From contig NZ_CP022889.1 in the NCBI RefSeq assembly GCF_002269345.1, forward strand, positions 1,178,001-1,242,000: DNA of 64,000 bases. The letters run 5' to 3'. The first letter of the stretch is position 1. Each line of letters opens with the position of its first letter. The stretch is from Tsuneonella mangrovi. Its GTDB lineage: Bacteria; Pseudomonadota; Alphaproteobacteria; Sphingomonadales; Sphingomonadaceae. The notes under the pieces are model-generated. The model was not told the origin of the DNA and searched no databases. It saw only the letters and a list, made by a program, of their open reading frames with translations. This document shows, one piece after another, positions 18,165 through 27,314 of the stretch. A program made the translations under genes and the position numbers.

Positions 18165-19013
18165 ATGGGACAGCAGGTATCAATCGGTGGCGAAGAGGCC
18201 ACCAATGCGGCGGTCTATGTCATCAAGGCCGAGGATATCGCCGCGCTCAACCACCTGCGCCCGAGCCATCCAAGGCCCGTTCACCTCGAATGGATCAATC
18301 GCGGGACCGACCAGGTGCTGCGCCCGACGACGGTCGAAATGTTGCTGCGCACCCTGTTTCGCGGGGAAGCCTCGCCAAGCGTCGCCAAGCTGCACAATTC
18401 ATCGGGCCTGCGCGCGTATTTCATCTCCGACCAGCAACGTGACCAGTTCGCCCGCCTGTTCGAAGTAGCGCGCCAGAAGCAGCATCTTTTTTCCGAAACG
18501 ATCGTCACGGCGATGTTCGACCGGCAGGAATCGGCGCGCGAAGCGATCGAAGCGCTCAAAAGCGCCGGTGTCCCGGCCAAATCGATTTCGATCATGTGGC
18601 GGGTCGATGATTTCATCGCCACCGGTGGCGAGGCCTACCGCGGCCATTCGAAGCGCAGCGTCGCGGCCGCAACCGCTGCAAGCGGGATTCTCGGATCGAT
18701 CCTCGGGGTCACGACGCTGGCGATCGAAGGAATCGGCCCGGTTGCGATGGCCGGGCCGCTGCTGGCAGTCGCGGTCTCGCAAGTCAGCGCGGTGAGCGGC
18801 ATGATTGGCGCCACCGGCGGGGCGATCGCACGGATGCTGTCCGACCACGACGTCGACGGGCGCGACGCGTCGTTCTTCGAAAGCGAGATCAAGCGCGGCA
18901 GGGTGTTCGTGGGGATCGATCCCGAGGTGGTCTCTCGCGAACGCGAAGAACTGGAAGACATCCTGCGCGCGCACGGCGGCCATTTCGCCGCCCGCAGACC
19001 GACCGTGACCTAA
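18165..19013 (+). CDS. membrane-inserting stress-protein-like protein (general stress 17M/YflT-like domain)
   Basis: Function unknown. The 282-residue protein has an N-terminal globular part, a central segment (VTAMFDRQESAREAIEALKSAGV) that resembles the general-stress YflT/17M domain, and a long hydrophobic, Gly/Ala-rich stretch (ATAASGILGSILGVTTLA to GATGGAIARM) that looks like two glycine-zipper membrane hairpins. A charged C-terminal region with FESEIKRGRVFVGID repeats the sense of the YflT-type domain. ATG 18165 is preceded by AGGA four bases away; a TTG at 18081 is in frame. It is divergent from lon, so a shared stress-responsive control region is possible. Confidence 0.7.
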   Translation: MGQQVSIGGEEATNAAVYVIKAEDIAALNHLRPSHPRPVHLEWINRGTDQVLRPTTVEMLLRTLFRGEASPSVAKLHNSSGLRAYFISDQQRDQFARLFEVARQKQHLFSETIVTAMFDRQESAREAIEALKSAGVPAKSISIMWRVDDFIATGGEAYRGHSKRSVAAATAASGILGSILGVTTLAIEGIGPVAMAGPLLAVAVSQVSAVSGMIGATGGAIARMLSDHDVDGRDASFFESEIKRGRVFVGIDPEVVSREREELEDILRAHGGHFAARRPTVT

Positions 19014-19036
19014 CTTCGCAAGACAGCCCGGCTCGC

Positions 19037-19378
19037 TCAGCCCATCCCCGGCAGGTTGAATCCCGGCGGCAGCCCCATGCCCGACTGGATCTTCTGCATT
19101 TCCTCGTTCGCCACCCGGTCGGCCTTGCCCCGGGCATCGTTGAACGCGGCGGTGACGAGGTCTTCCAGCATCCCCTTTTCTTCGGGCTTCATCAGGCTGT
19201 CGTCGATCGACACACCCATGATCCGCCCCTTGGCGGTGCAGCGGATCTTGACCAGCCCGCCGCCCGACGTGCCTTCGACCTCGATCGCATCTAGCTTCGC
19301 CTGGGCATCGCCCATCTGCTGCTGGATCGTCTCGGCAGCCTTCTGCGCGGCCTGGATCATTTCTTCCATCGATTTCAT
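19037..19378 (-). CDS. ybaB: YbaB/EbfC family nucleoid-associated protein
   Basis: Small dimeric DNA-binding protein of 113 residues. An N-terminal amphipathic helix (MEEMIQAAQKAAETIQQQM) is followed by VEGTSGGGLVKI and the acidic EEKGMLEDLVTAAFNDA segment, all typical. The start at 19378 overlaps the dnaX stop by four bases; dnaX-ybaB is the conserved bacterial pair, often followed by recR, which is absent here. Confidence 0.93.
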   Translation of the reverse strand: MKSMEEMIQAAQKAAETIQQQMGDAQAKLDAIEVEGTSGGGLVKIRCTAKGRIMGVSIDDSLMKPEEKGMLEDLVTAAFNDARGKADRVANEEMQKIQSGMGLPPGFNLPGMG

Positions 19379-21225
19379 GCGGATCGGCTCCGGTTTCGGG
19401 TTTCTGTTTCGTCCTCGTCAAGCAGCTCGGCGTCGGGAAACGCCTCCAGCGTCGCCTTGACCAGCGGATGCTCGCGCAGCTTGGCTATCGCAGCAGCCTG
19501 TGCTGCCTCGTCGCGTTCGACCAGCGTTGGCCTGGCATTTGCCGCTGCCGTTCCTTCGACGCGTTCGACCTCCCACCGGTTCCCGGAAATCTCGAGCAGA
19601 GCCTGCCGCAACTCGGGCAACAGGTCTTCGGCAAAGCCTTCTGCTTGCGCAAAGACCAGCTTGCCGGGTTCGAGCGTGATCGGGCGAACCTGCATCCGCA
19701 GCCGGGTGCCGAGGTGGAGAAAGCGCGCCTCGATGCGCCCCACCAGGTCGGCCCAATCAATCGCGGCGAGAGCCTGGGCGGAAGTTTCAGCGGACGGAGA
19801 TCCGTTAGTTGCAGCAGCAGCAGCAGCCGTCGCAGCCGCGACTCCGTTCGCCGCGAGAGACTCCAGCTTCTTCACCAGGCTGCCCGGATCGGGCATCTCG
19901 CCCGCATGGAGTGTGCGCAGGAGCGCCATCTGCGCGGCCACCAGCGGATCGGGCGCACCGCGCACTTCGTCGTATCCCCTGAGCAGGAGCTGCCACAGCC
20001 GGTGGAGCTGGCCCGGGGCAAGCCGCGCGGCCCATTCCTCGATCGCGGCGCGCTCTTCTGCTGTCGGAGCATCAGCCCCGCTTCCGCCTACCTGCTCCAC
20101 AGTGATCCGGTTGGTCAGGTCCATCAACGCCCGCATCAACGCGAGTGGCTCGACGCCAAGCGCATACTGGTCTGCAAGCGCCGCCATCAGTCCCTTGGCA
20201 TCGCCTTCGAGCAGGCACGCGAACAATCGCCGCTGCGCGCCCTTGTCGGCGAGACCGAGCATGTCGCGGACCCGCGCGGCGGTGACCTTGCCGTCGGCAT
20301 CGAGGTCGGCATGGGCAATCGCCTGGTCGAGGATCGACAGGCCATCGCGCACCGATCCTTCGGCAGCTGAGGCGATCATGTGCAGCGCCTCCGGCTCGGC
20401 ATCGACGCCCTCCTGCTGGCACACGTGGGCGAAGTGATCCTGCAACAGTTCTGCCGGTATGCGCCGCAAGTCAAACCGCTGCGTGCGGCTGAGCACGGTA
20501 ACCGGCAGCTTCTCGACCTCGGTTGTCGCGAACAAGAACTTCACGTGTGGCGGCGGTTCCTCAAGCGTCTTGAGCAACGCGTTGAACGCATTGCGGCTGA
20601 GCATGTGAACCTCGTCGATGATGTAGATCTTGAAGCGCGCGCTGACCGCGGCATATCGCACCGCTTCGATGATCTCGCGCACGTCGTCGACACCGGTGTT
20701 CGATGCCGCGTCCATCTCGATCACGTCGATGTGGCGGCCCTCGGCAATCGCCTGGCACGGCTCGCACACGCCGCACGGATCGATCGTCGGCCCGCCCTGC
20801 CCGTCCGGCCCGATGCAGTTGAGCGCCTTGGCGATCAGCCGCGCGGTCGAAGTCTTGCCGACCCCGCGCACCCCGGTCATCAGGAAGGCGTGGGCCAGCC
20901 GGTCGCGCTTGATCGCGTTGGCCAGCGTGCGGACCATCGGTTCCTGCCCGATCAGTTCGCTGAACGTCTGCGGGCGGTATTTCCGCGCGAGCACGCGATA
21001 GGGTTGCGTGGGCGACGGCGTCGCTTCGGGTGCAGCCTCCGATCGCTCGTGTGCAGCCGGTTCCGCCGGTGCGGGCGCTTCGATGGTAGGCTCGGGCGCG
21101 GGAACCGGATCGCCGAACAGCGCGCGTTGGCCCGCCGCCTCGAGCTCGGCGGCAGATGGCCCAGGAGCCTCCGCTTCGTCGGTCTGCCAGGGAAGGCCTT
21201 CGGTATCGTCCGGTGAATCACCCAT
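19375..21225 (-). CDS. dnaX: DNA polymerase III subunit gamma/tau
   Basis: Clamp-loader ATPase that loads the beta clamp and links polymerase cores. A 75-residue Pro/Ala/Glu-rich extension precedes the core, which begins at YRVLARKYRPQTFSE. Walker A GVRGVGKTST is at about 118-127, a zinc module follows (GPTIDPCGVCEPC), then VIEMDAASNTGV, DEVHML and the sensor loop. The 616 residues include the tau-type C-terminus. Whether a shorter gamma form is made by frameshifting was not resolved. Confidence 0.95.
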   Translation of the reverse strand: MGDSPDDTEGLPWQTDEAEAPGPSAAELEAAGQRALFGDPVPAPEPTIEAPAPAEPAAHERSEAAPEATPSPTQPYRVLARKYRPQTFSELIGQEPMVRTLANAIKRDRLAHAFLMTGVRGVGKTSTARLIAKALNCIGPDGQGGPTIDPCGVCEPCQAIAEGRHIDVIEMDAASNTGVDDVREIIEAVRYAAVSARFKIYIIDEVHMLSRNAFNALLKTLEEPPPHVKFLFATTEVEKLPVTVLSRTQRFDLRRIPAELLQDHFAHVCQQEGVDAEPEALHMIASAAEGSVRDGLSILDQAIAHADLDADGKVTAARVRDMLGLADKGAQRRLFACLLEGDAKGLMAALADQYALGVEPLALMRALMDLTNRITVEQVGGSGADAPTAEERAAIEEWAARLAPGQLHRLWQLLLRGYDEVRGAPDPLVAAQMALLRTLHAGEMPDPGSLVKKLESLAANGVAAATAAAAAATNGSPSAETSAQALAAIDWADLVGRIEARFLHLGTRLRMQVRPITLEPGKLVFAQAEGFAEDLLPELRQALLEISGNRWEVERVEGTAAANARPTLVERDEAAQAAAIAKLREHPLVKATLEAFPDAELLDEDETETRNRSRSA

Positions 21226-21329
21226 TGCTTCGAATAGGTAGGCGCTCGGTCGCCGATTGTCATGCGGACAAGCTGCAAAACCGCGCTATTCCCACGGTTC
21301 AATTCGAATGTGGATGAACTGAAAAAGGA

Positions 21330-21416
21330 GCCGAGCGACCCGCTGCAATCTACCTGGGCTGCTTCCTTCCGGACCTGACCCGGTGAGCAAACGCGAACGT
21401 CCACCCGACTCCCGGC
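21330..21416 (-). ncRNA. ffs: signal recognition particle RNA, small bacterial type (4.5S)
   Basis: The minus strand contains the universal SRP domain IV loop GGTCAGGTCCGGAAGGAAGC, and the flanks GCCGGGAGTC and GTCGCTCGGC can pair to close the long hairpin. The ends are estimated from the pairing and may be off by about ten bases. It lies just upstream of dnaX, a frequent neighbour. Confidence 0.92.
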
Positions 21417-21567
21417 GCGCCATATGGAGATGGCGTTCCTGTTTGTCTAGCACGATACGGGCCATAGACCCGCAAGCGCGAACGCGCGCCCGCAGCGAGT
21501 CCAGCTTGCCAGCACTGAAGCGAGGAAAGCCGGGGCCGCGGATACAGCCTCCAGCTCCTGAGGAAGA

Positions 21568-21846
21568 TTACCTGAAGTTATCCGCGTAGGCCTGGATCTT
21601 GAGCGTCTTGGGCGGCGTTGCGTGGACGCGGGCGGTGATGCCGTATTTCTCGGCATATGCCTGCGCTTCCGCCTTGCTCGGAAATGTCAGCTGGACCTGA
21701 GCCTGCGTATCGCCGCTGCCGGTCCAACCCATCAGCGGGTCCGCCCGGCGCGCTTCGGACTGCTCGAATTCGAGCACCCACTGATCGGTCCGGGCCTTGC
21801 CCGACTGCATTGCGTTCTTCGGTCGCTGGTAGATTCGTGCAGGCAT
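21568..21846 (-). CDS. ETC complex I subunit (NDUFS4-like)
   Basis: A 92-residue accessory subunit of respiratory complex I, related to mitochondrial NDUFS4/18-kDa protein and largely limited to Alphaproteobacteria. Family traits: MPARIYQRPKNAMQSGKA at the N-terminus, WVLEFE, DPLMGWTGSGDTQAQVQLTF and the ending KIQAYADNFR. It probably supports the N-module. It is not in a nuo operon here, which is usual. Confidence 0.9.
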   Translation of the reverse strand: MPARIYQRPKNAMQSGKARTDQWVLEFEQSEARRADPLMGWTGSGDTQAQVQLTFPSKAEAQAYAEKYGITARVHATPPKTLKIQAYADNFR

Positions 21847-21964
21847 CTTGGTCTTTTTCCCTCAAACGCCGGGCGGCGGACATCCGTCCGCCTTGGCTTC
21901 GCGGCAAAAGCCGCGGCGCGCGGTCGCGCTTGCGGGTCGTCTTTGCGACCCGTTGTCAGCGAAA

Positions 21965-24397
21965 TCAAGCGCCACCCTTCGAAAAGGCGTTCTTGGTCTT
22001 GAGGCTCGGCTTCTCGGCCCACGGCTGTTCGGGCCAGCGGTGCTTGGGATAGCGGCCCTTCATGTCCTTCGCGACATCGGCCCAGCTGCCGCGCCAGAAC
22101 CCGGGCAGGTCGCGGGTCGACTGGATCGGGCGGCCCGCCGGACTGGTGAGTTTCAGCAGCAGCGGCGTGGCGCCGACCATCGGGTGCCGCTCGAGCCCGA
22201 ACAGTGCCTGCACCCGCACTTCGACCGAGGGGGCATCGTCGCCCGTGTAATCGATCGGGTGTGTGGTCCCGGCGGGCGACGCGAATTCGCGCGGGGACAG
22301 CCGGTCGAGTCGCTGGCGCGCATCCCAGTCGAGCAGGCCAAGCAGCGCATCGACCACTTTGCCATTGGGCACGTCGAGGTCGCGCCGCCCGGCGAGCAGC
22401 GGGGCGAGCCAGATCGCGGCATTCTCTGCCAGCGCATCGGGCGATAGCGCCTCGACACCGGCATAGCGCGCGCGGGCAAGCAGCGCAGGCGGCACGATTG
22501 TCGACAGGTCCTCCACAGCCTTGTCCACCAGCATATCGACAACCGCCGCCGGATCTGGCTGCGGGTCGGGACCGCTGGCCAGCGTGATTGCATCCAGCCG
22601 CCGTTCGAGCCGCGCTTCGACCCGGCGCTCGTCCGCGTTCCAATTGAGCACCGAGCGGCGTTCGATCCGATTGCCAAGTGCGGTTTCGACATCGGAAACG
22701 GCGAGTGCAATCGCCGAGGTAATCCGCGCACCCTTCGCCTGCCCTTGCGCATCGCCGATCGCCAGCCATTCGGCGCGAGCAAGCGGACTGGCCGGATCGA
22801 GCACGAACCCGCGCCCGCCGGCTGACAACCAGTTCTCGCCCGAGGCGTCGCGCCGCCGAGCAACGAAATCGGGCCGCGCCAACGCTAGGTACGTGCCAGT
22901 AGAAAAGTCGTCGCGCTCCGCCTTTCCAACCAGTCGTTCGGCCTTGTCGGCCCATCGCTGTGCCAGCTTGCGGCTCGCTTCGGCCCGCGCCCCGCGCTCG
23001 CCATCCCAACGCTGAAGCCGCGCGAGCAGGTCTTCCCCACGCCCGCCCAGCCCGCGCTCCTGCAGCAACAGCGCAACCTTGGCGGCGGCCAACGCCTGCC
23101 CATGCCGCGCACCGATCAGCACCATCGCCGCTTCGGACGGTGCCATCGGCATTGCCGAGAGCTGCTCGCCAAACGCCGTCAGGTGGCCCGCATCGTCGAG
23201 CGCACCAAGACCAGTCAGCGCCCTGCGCGCCGCCGCCACCGCCGCTTCGGGAGGCGAATCAAGCCACGGCAGCGAAGCCGGATCAGCGGTGCCCCACTTC
23301 GCCAGCGCGAGCACCAATGGCGCAAGGTCGGCAGTAAGCATTTCGGGTGGGTCGAACGCCTGCCTGCCGGCATGGCCGCCCTCTTCCCAAAGGCGATAGG
23401 CGACGCCCGGTCCTTGCCGAGCCGCGCGGCCCGCCCGCTGGGCAGCGGCAGCTTGGCTCGCCCGATGAGTAACGAGGTGCGTTGTGCCCGCCGCCTTGTC
23501 GAATTCGGCCCGGCGCGAGAGCCCGGCATCGATCACCACCGATACGCCATCGAGCGTGAGCGAAGTCTCGGCGATCGCGGTCGCCAGCACTACTCGTCGC
23601 CGTCCATCCGGATCGCGCCGGATCGCCGCGCGCTGTTCTGCCGGACGTACCTGCCCATGGAGCGGCAGGACCAGTGCATCGGACAGTCTTGCCTCGAGCC
23701 GTTCGCGGGTCCGCTCGATTTCGCCAACGCCCGGGAGGAACGCGAGGATATCGCCTTCCTCCGCCCGCCACGCGGCCACCACCGCATCTGCCACGGCTTC
23801 GTCGGTCCGCGCGTCAGGCCGCGAGCCAAGCCATTCGATCCGCAGCGGCCAGGCTTTGCCTTCGCTTTCGATCACTGGCGTTTCCGCGCCCAGTATCGAT
23901 GCAAACTGCGCACCGTCGATCGTCGCCGACATCACCAGTACCCGCAGGTCCTCGCGCAGCACCGCGCGGCTTTCGAGCGCCAGCGCGAGGCCAAGGTCGC
24001 CGTCCAGGTGCCGCTCGTGCGCTTCGTCGAACAGCACGGCAGAGACGCCCTTCAGCTCCGGGTCTTCGACCAGCCGGTTGACGAGAATCGCTTCGGTCAC
24101 CACCAGCACACGGGTCTTCGCGCTGGTCTTGCTGTCGAGCCGGGTGAGGTAGCCGATCGTCTCGCCCGCCTGTTCGCCGAGAAGTTCGGCCATCCGCTCC
24201 GCCGCAGCGCGCGCTGCGACCCGTCGCGGGCTGGTGAGGATGACTTGCCCCTTGCACCATTCCTCGCCGAGCAGCGCGGGCGCGACCGCAGTGGTCTTGC
24301 CTGCACCCGGCGGCGCGACGAGCACCGCTCCGGTCCCCGCGCGCAAGGCAGCGAGCAGCTCCGGCAGGACGGTTTGGATCGGTAGGTCGGCGCTCAC
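21965..24397 (-). CDS. hrpB: ATP-dependent helicase HrpB
   Basis: DEAH-box helicase of the HrpA/HrpB group, 810 residues. Walker A APPGAGKTTAV lies near residues 28-38, the DEAH box in VLFDEAHERHLDGD, motif III MSATIDG, and motif VI region QRAGRAARQGPG. The C-terminal HrpB-specific domain has PAGTTHPIDY and VKLTSPAGRPIQ-like segments. A role in RNA metabolism is presumed from the family; substrates are unknown. Confidence 0.93.
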   Translation of the reverse strand: MSADLPIQTVLPELLAALRAGTGAVLVAPPGAGKTTAVAPALLGEEWCKGQVILTSPRRVAARAAAERMAELLGEQAGETIGYLTRLDSKTSAKTRVLVVTEAILVNRLVEDPELKGVSAVLFDEAHERHLDGDLGLALALESRAVLREDLRVLVMSATIDGAQFASILGAETPVIESEGKAWPLRIEWLGSRPDARTDEAVADAVVAAWRAEEGDILAFLPGVGEIERTRERLEARLSDALVLPLHGQVRPAEQRAAIRRDPDGRRRVVLATAIAETSLTLDGVSVVIDAGLSRRAEFDKAAGTTHLVTHRASQAAAAQRAGRAARQGPGVAYRLWEEGGHAGRQAFDPPEMLTADLAPLVLALAKWGTADPASLPWLDSPPEAAVAAARRALTGLGALDDAGHLTAFGEQLSAMPMAPSEAAMVLIGARHGQALAAAKVALLLQERGLGGRGEDLLARLQRWDGERGARAEASRKLAQRWADKAERLVGKAERDDFSTGTYLALARPDFVARRRDASGENWLSAGGRGFVLDPASPLARAEWLAIGDAQGQAKGARITSAIALAVSDVETALGNRIERRSVLNWNADERRVEARLERRLDAITLASGPDPQPDPAAVVDMLVDKAVEDLSTIVPPALLARARYAGVEALSPDALAENAAIWLAPLLAGRRDLDVPNGKVVDALLGLLDWDARQRLDRLSPREFASPAGTTHPIDYTGDDAPSVEVRVQALFGLERHPMVGATPLLLKLTSPAGRPIQSTRDLPGFWRGSWADVAKDMKGRYPKHRWPEQPWAEKPSLKTKNAFSKGGA

Positions 24398-24427
24398 TCG
24401 AACGCCCTACCCGCTAGCTGGCAGCGA

Positions 24428-25438
24428 TCAATACCCCCGCGCGACCGCGAAGTGCGCCGCTTCGGTCATCGCCGCGCGGGCGCGATTCTCGGGGAAGATC
24501 GACAGCGCATCGATCGCGCGCACCGCGAAGTGTCGCGCACGCTCCCGGGTATCCTCGACCGCGTCGTACTTGGCGATCAGCGAAACCGCCTCTTCGAGCG
24601 CATCGTCGCCTTCGCGGTGGCCCTTGATCGCGGCTTGCCAGAACTTGCGTTCAGCTTCGTTACCGCGCGAATAGGCGAGGATCACCGGCAGCGTCATCTT
24701 GCCTTCGCGGAAGTCGTCGCCGCGATCCTTGCCCATCGTTGTCGCGTCCGAATCGTAATCAATCGCGTCGTCGACCAGCTGGAATGCGATGCCGAGGTTG
24801 CGGCCGTAGTCGTCGAGCGCCTGCTCGCAGCGCTCGTCGCATTCGGCGACCACAGCGGAAATCCGGCTGGCGGCAGCGAACAGCGCGGCGGTCTTTGCGC
24901 CGATGATCGCGAGGTAGCGTTCCTCGCTGGTCTCGATCTGGCGCTGTGCGGTCAGCTGATCGACCTCGCCTTCGGCGATGATCGCGCTGGCACCGGAGAG
25001 GATCTTGAGCACCTTGAGGCTGCCGTCCTCGACCATCAGCTCGAACGCGCGGCTGAACAGGAAATCGCCCACCAGCACCGTCGCCGGGTTGCCGAACACG
25101 ATATTCGCGGCGGCCTTGCCACGCCGCAGGTCGCTGCCATCGACGACATCGTCGTGCAGCAGGGTCGCGGTGTGGATGAACTCGACCGCGGCGGCCAGCT
25201 TGTGATGGCGCGCGCCGTTGTAGCCGACCAGTTCCGCCCCGGCGAGCGTCAGCATCGGCCGCAGACGTTTGCCGCCCCCCGAAATCAGGTGCCCCGCCAG
25301 CGCCGGGATCAGCGGGATCTTGCTCTGCATCCGCTCGAGGATCACTGCATTGACCGCGTTCATGCCCGGAGCGGTCAGCTCCAGCATCGGGTCGAGCGTC
25401 GCGTTGGGACGCGGCAGCGGGACGATCTCGGCGCTCAT
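24428..25438 (-). CDS. all-trans polyprenyl diphosphate synthase
   Basis: Makes the long isoprenoid tail of ubiquinone from FPP and IPP. The first Asp-rich motif is LLHDDVVDGSDLRRG and the second is FQLVDDAIDYD; GGGKRLRP precedes them. Large residues are absent just before the first motif, which fits a long-chain product (C40-C50; sphingomonads mostly use Q-10, an outside fact). The start is ATG 25438 (MSAEIVPLPRP), 336 residues; the frame is open to 25507, which would overlap the divergent chorismate mutase. Confidence 0.92.
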   Translation of the reverse strand: MSAEIVPLPRPNATLDPMLELTAPGMNAVNAVILERMQSKIPLIPALAGHLISGGGKRLRPMLTLAGAELVGYNGARHHKLAAAVEFIHTATLLHDDVVDGSDLRRGKAAANIVFGNPATVLVGDFLFSRAFELMVEDGSLKVLKILSGASAIIAEGEVDQLTAQRQIETSEERYLAIIGAKTAALFAAASRISAVVAECDERCEQALDDYGRNLGIAFQLVDDAIDYDSDATTMGKDRGDDFREGKMTLPVILAYSRGNEAERKFWQAAIKGHREGDDALEEAVSLIAKYDAVEDTRERARHFAVRAIDALSIFPENRARAAMTEAAHFAVARGY

Positions 25439-25505
25439 GCGGCCCCCATGCGGTGCACGGGCACGCTTGGCAAGCGTGGATTCGCCGCTATCGTGCGCCG
25501 CGACC

Positions 25506-25811
25506 ATGACCGAAACCGCTCAAGACACCGCCCCCGATCCGGTTCTCGCCGGCTTCCGCAAGAGCATCGACAATATCGATGCCGCGCTGATCCATATCCT
25601 TGCCGAGCGGTTTCGCATTACGCAGGCAGTCGGCGCGCACAAGGCGGCGCATAACCTGCCCCCGGCCGATCCCGGGCGCGAAGTGGCGCAGATCGCGCGG
25701 CTGCGAAAGCTGGCCGAAGAATCCGAGCTCGACCCCGAGTTCAGCGAGAAATTCATCCGCTTCGTGATCGACGAAGTGATCCGCCACCACGAAAAGGCGC
25801 GCGGCAAATAA
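25506..25811 (+). CDS. chorismate mutase (AroQ type)
   Basis: Monofunctional AroQ-fold enzyme of 101 residues that turns chorismate into prephenate for Phe and Tyr. The all-helical pattern fits: FRKSIDNIDAALIHILAERFR with the active-site Arg, then AVGAHKA with the Lys, DPGREVAQIARLRKLAEE, and FIRFVIDEVIRHHEKAR. It begins 67 bases from the divergent polyprenyl synthase. No signal peptide, so it is cytosolic. Confidence 0.9.
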   Translation: MTETAQDTAPDPVLAGFRKSIDNIDAALIHILAERFRITQAVGAHKAAHNLPPADPGREVAQIARLRKLAEESELDPEFSEKFIRFVIDEVIRHHEKARGK

Positions 25812-25826
25812 GAAACGTGATCGCGG

Positions 25827-27314
25827 TCAGCCGCGCGGCAGGGCCAGCTTTACCAGCAGGCCGCCGAGATCCTCGCTTTCAGCGAGTTCGACCGTCCCGC
25901 CATATATCTTCGCCACGTCGCGGACGATCGCAAGGCCAAGACCGGTGCCCGGCTTGTCGGTATCGAGCCGAACCCCACGGTCGAAGATGCGGGTGCGCTC
26001 GGCAGGAGGAATTCCGGCACCGTCGTCCTCGACCCAGATCGTGCAGCAGTCCATGTCAAGCGGATCGGCATCGACCGTCACGAACACGCTGCCACCGCCA
26101 TACTTGGCGGCGTTCTCCACCAGGTTGCCGAGCAGCTCGTCGAGGTCCTGCCGTTCGATCGCGACGCGCGCATCGCGGCTCCCGGCGAGGTCGAAGCGCA
26201 CCTCGGGATAGAGCCGCTCAACCGCGCGCTGGACCGCCATTGCGCTGTCGTAGACCTGGGTGCGAGCATGGCCGATCGCGCGTCGTCCGACAGCGCGGGC
26301 GCGGGCCAAGTGGTGATCGACATGGCGGCGCATCGTGCCCGCTTCGCGGATCACGGTGGCGGCCAGATCGGGGGCTTGCGCGGTCGCGGCGTTGTTGATC
26401 ACCGTCAGCGGGGTCTTCAGTGCGTGCGCCAGGTTGCCGGCGTGGGTACGCGCTTCCTCCGCCTGTTTTTCAGAATGCTCGAGCAGCGCATTGAGCTCGT
26501 CGACCAGCGGCTGGACCTCGAGCGGAAGCGGGTCGGTGACGCGGTTCGTGCCGGTTGTGCGCATATGCTGGATCGCCAGCCGCACCCGGCGCAAAGGTCC
26601 AAGGCCGTACCAGGTTTGCAGCATCACCATCATGAACAGGCCGAGGCCGAGGACAGCGAAGCTCCACGCAAGAATCGAACGGATCCTGGCGATCTGCGCA
26701 TCGAGGTCGCCACGGCTCGAAGCTACGGCGAACCACCATTTGGTCTTGCTGCCCGGCAAGTAGACCGGGCGTTCGGCGATCCGCAGCGGCTCGCCTTCGA
26801 ACTGGTTCGAATCGTAAATCTGCGTCCGCGTGTCGGTGGAACCGGTATTCACCTTGAGCGTGCGGTCCCACAGGCTGCGGCTGGGATAGGTTTCGTGCCC
26901 CTTGCCGCTGATCTGCCAGTAGAGCCCGCTGCCCGGTTCCATGAACCGCTGATCGCCGAGCGGGCGATTGAAATAGACCTCGCCGGTGTTGTCGATCTCG
27001 GTCGAAGCGATCATAGCGGTGAGCATATAGTTGAGCTGGTTGTCGAAGTTCTTCTCGACGAGGTCGGTCAGCGTCCGGTCGAGCGCGAAACCGCCGCCGA
27101 GCAGCAGGATCGCAATCCAGCCGGCCGCGATCAGCATCATCCGGCGCGCGAGGCTGCCGGTGTGGCGCTTGCCCGCAGGCGCGTTCGCTTCGCCGCCGAC
27201 CGCCGCGACCGCCTCGCCTACGTCCGCGTCGGGAGTAGCCTCAGGCGCGCGGCTGGTCGTCGGGGTCGTCGAGGCTGTAGCCGAGTCCACGGATGGTCGT
27301 GATGACGTCCGCAC
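25827..27314 (-). CDS. sensor histidine kinase
   Basis: Membrane kinase of a two-component system. Membrane segments lie at about 60-77 and 213-233 with a periplasmic sensor of about 135 residues between them. HAMP linker, then H-box NLAHALKTPLTV (H297), N-box GNLVENAAKYGG, and ATP-lid motifs VEDDGAGIP and GTGLGLAI follow. The architecture resembles PhoQ-type kinases. The start is uncertain: GTG 27314 overlaps the regulator gene by 74 bases, GTG 27290 is possible, and ATG 27140 would begin at the first membrane segment. Operon with the regulator and PepSY gene upstream. Confidence 0.88.
   Translation of the reverse strand: MRTSSRPSVDSATASTTPTTSRAPEATPDADVGEAVAAVGGEANAPAGKRHTGSLARRMMLIAAGWIAILLLGGGFALDRTLTDLVEKNFDNQLNYMLTAMIASTEIDNTGEVYFNRPLGDQRFMEPGSGLYWQISGKGHETYPSRSLWDRTLKVNTGSTDTRTQIYDSNQFEGEPLRIAERPVYLPGSKTKWWFAVASSRGDLDAQIARIRSILAWSFAVLGLGLFMMVMLQTWYGLGPLRRVRLAIQHMRTTGTNRVTDPLPLEVQPLVDELNALLEHSEKQAEEARTHAGNLAHALKTPLTVINNAATAQAPDLAATVIREAGTMRRHVDHHLARARAVGRRAIGHARTQVYDSAMAVQRAVERLYPEVRFDLAGSRDARVAIERQDLDELLGNLVENAAKYGGGSVFVTVDADPLDMDCCTIWVEDDGAGIPPAERTRIFDRGVRLDTDKPGTGLGLAIVRDVAKIYGGTVELAESEDLGGLLVKLALPRG

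Noticed and set aside
22490-22515. TTGTCGACAGG inside hrpB as an operator copy
   Set aside because: It is inside a coding region, lacks the central base and has a mismatched half-site.
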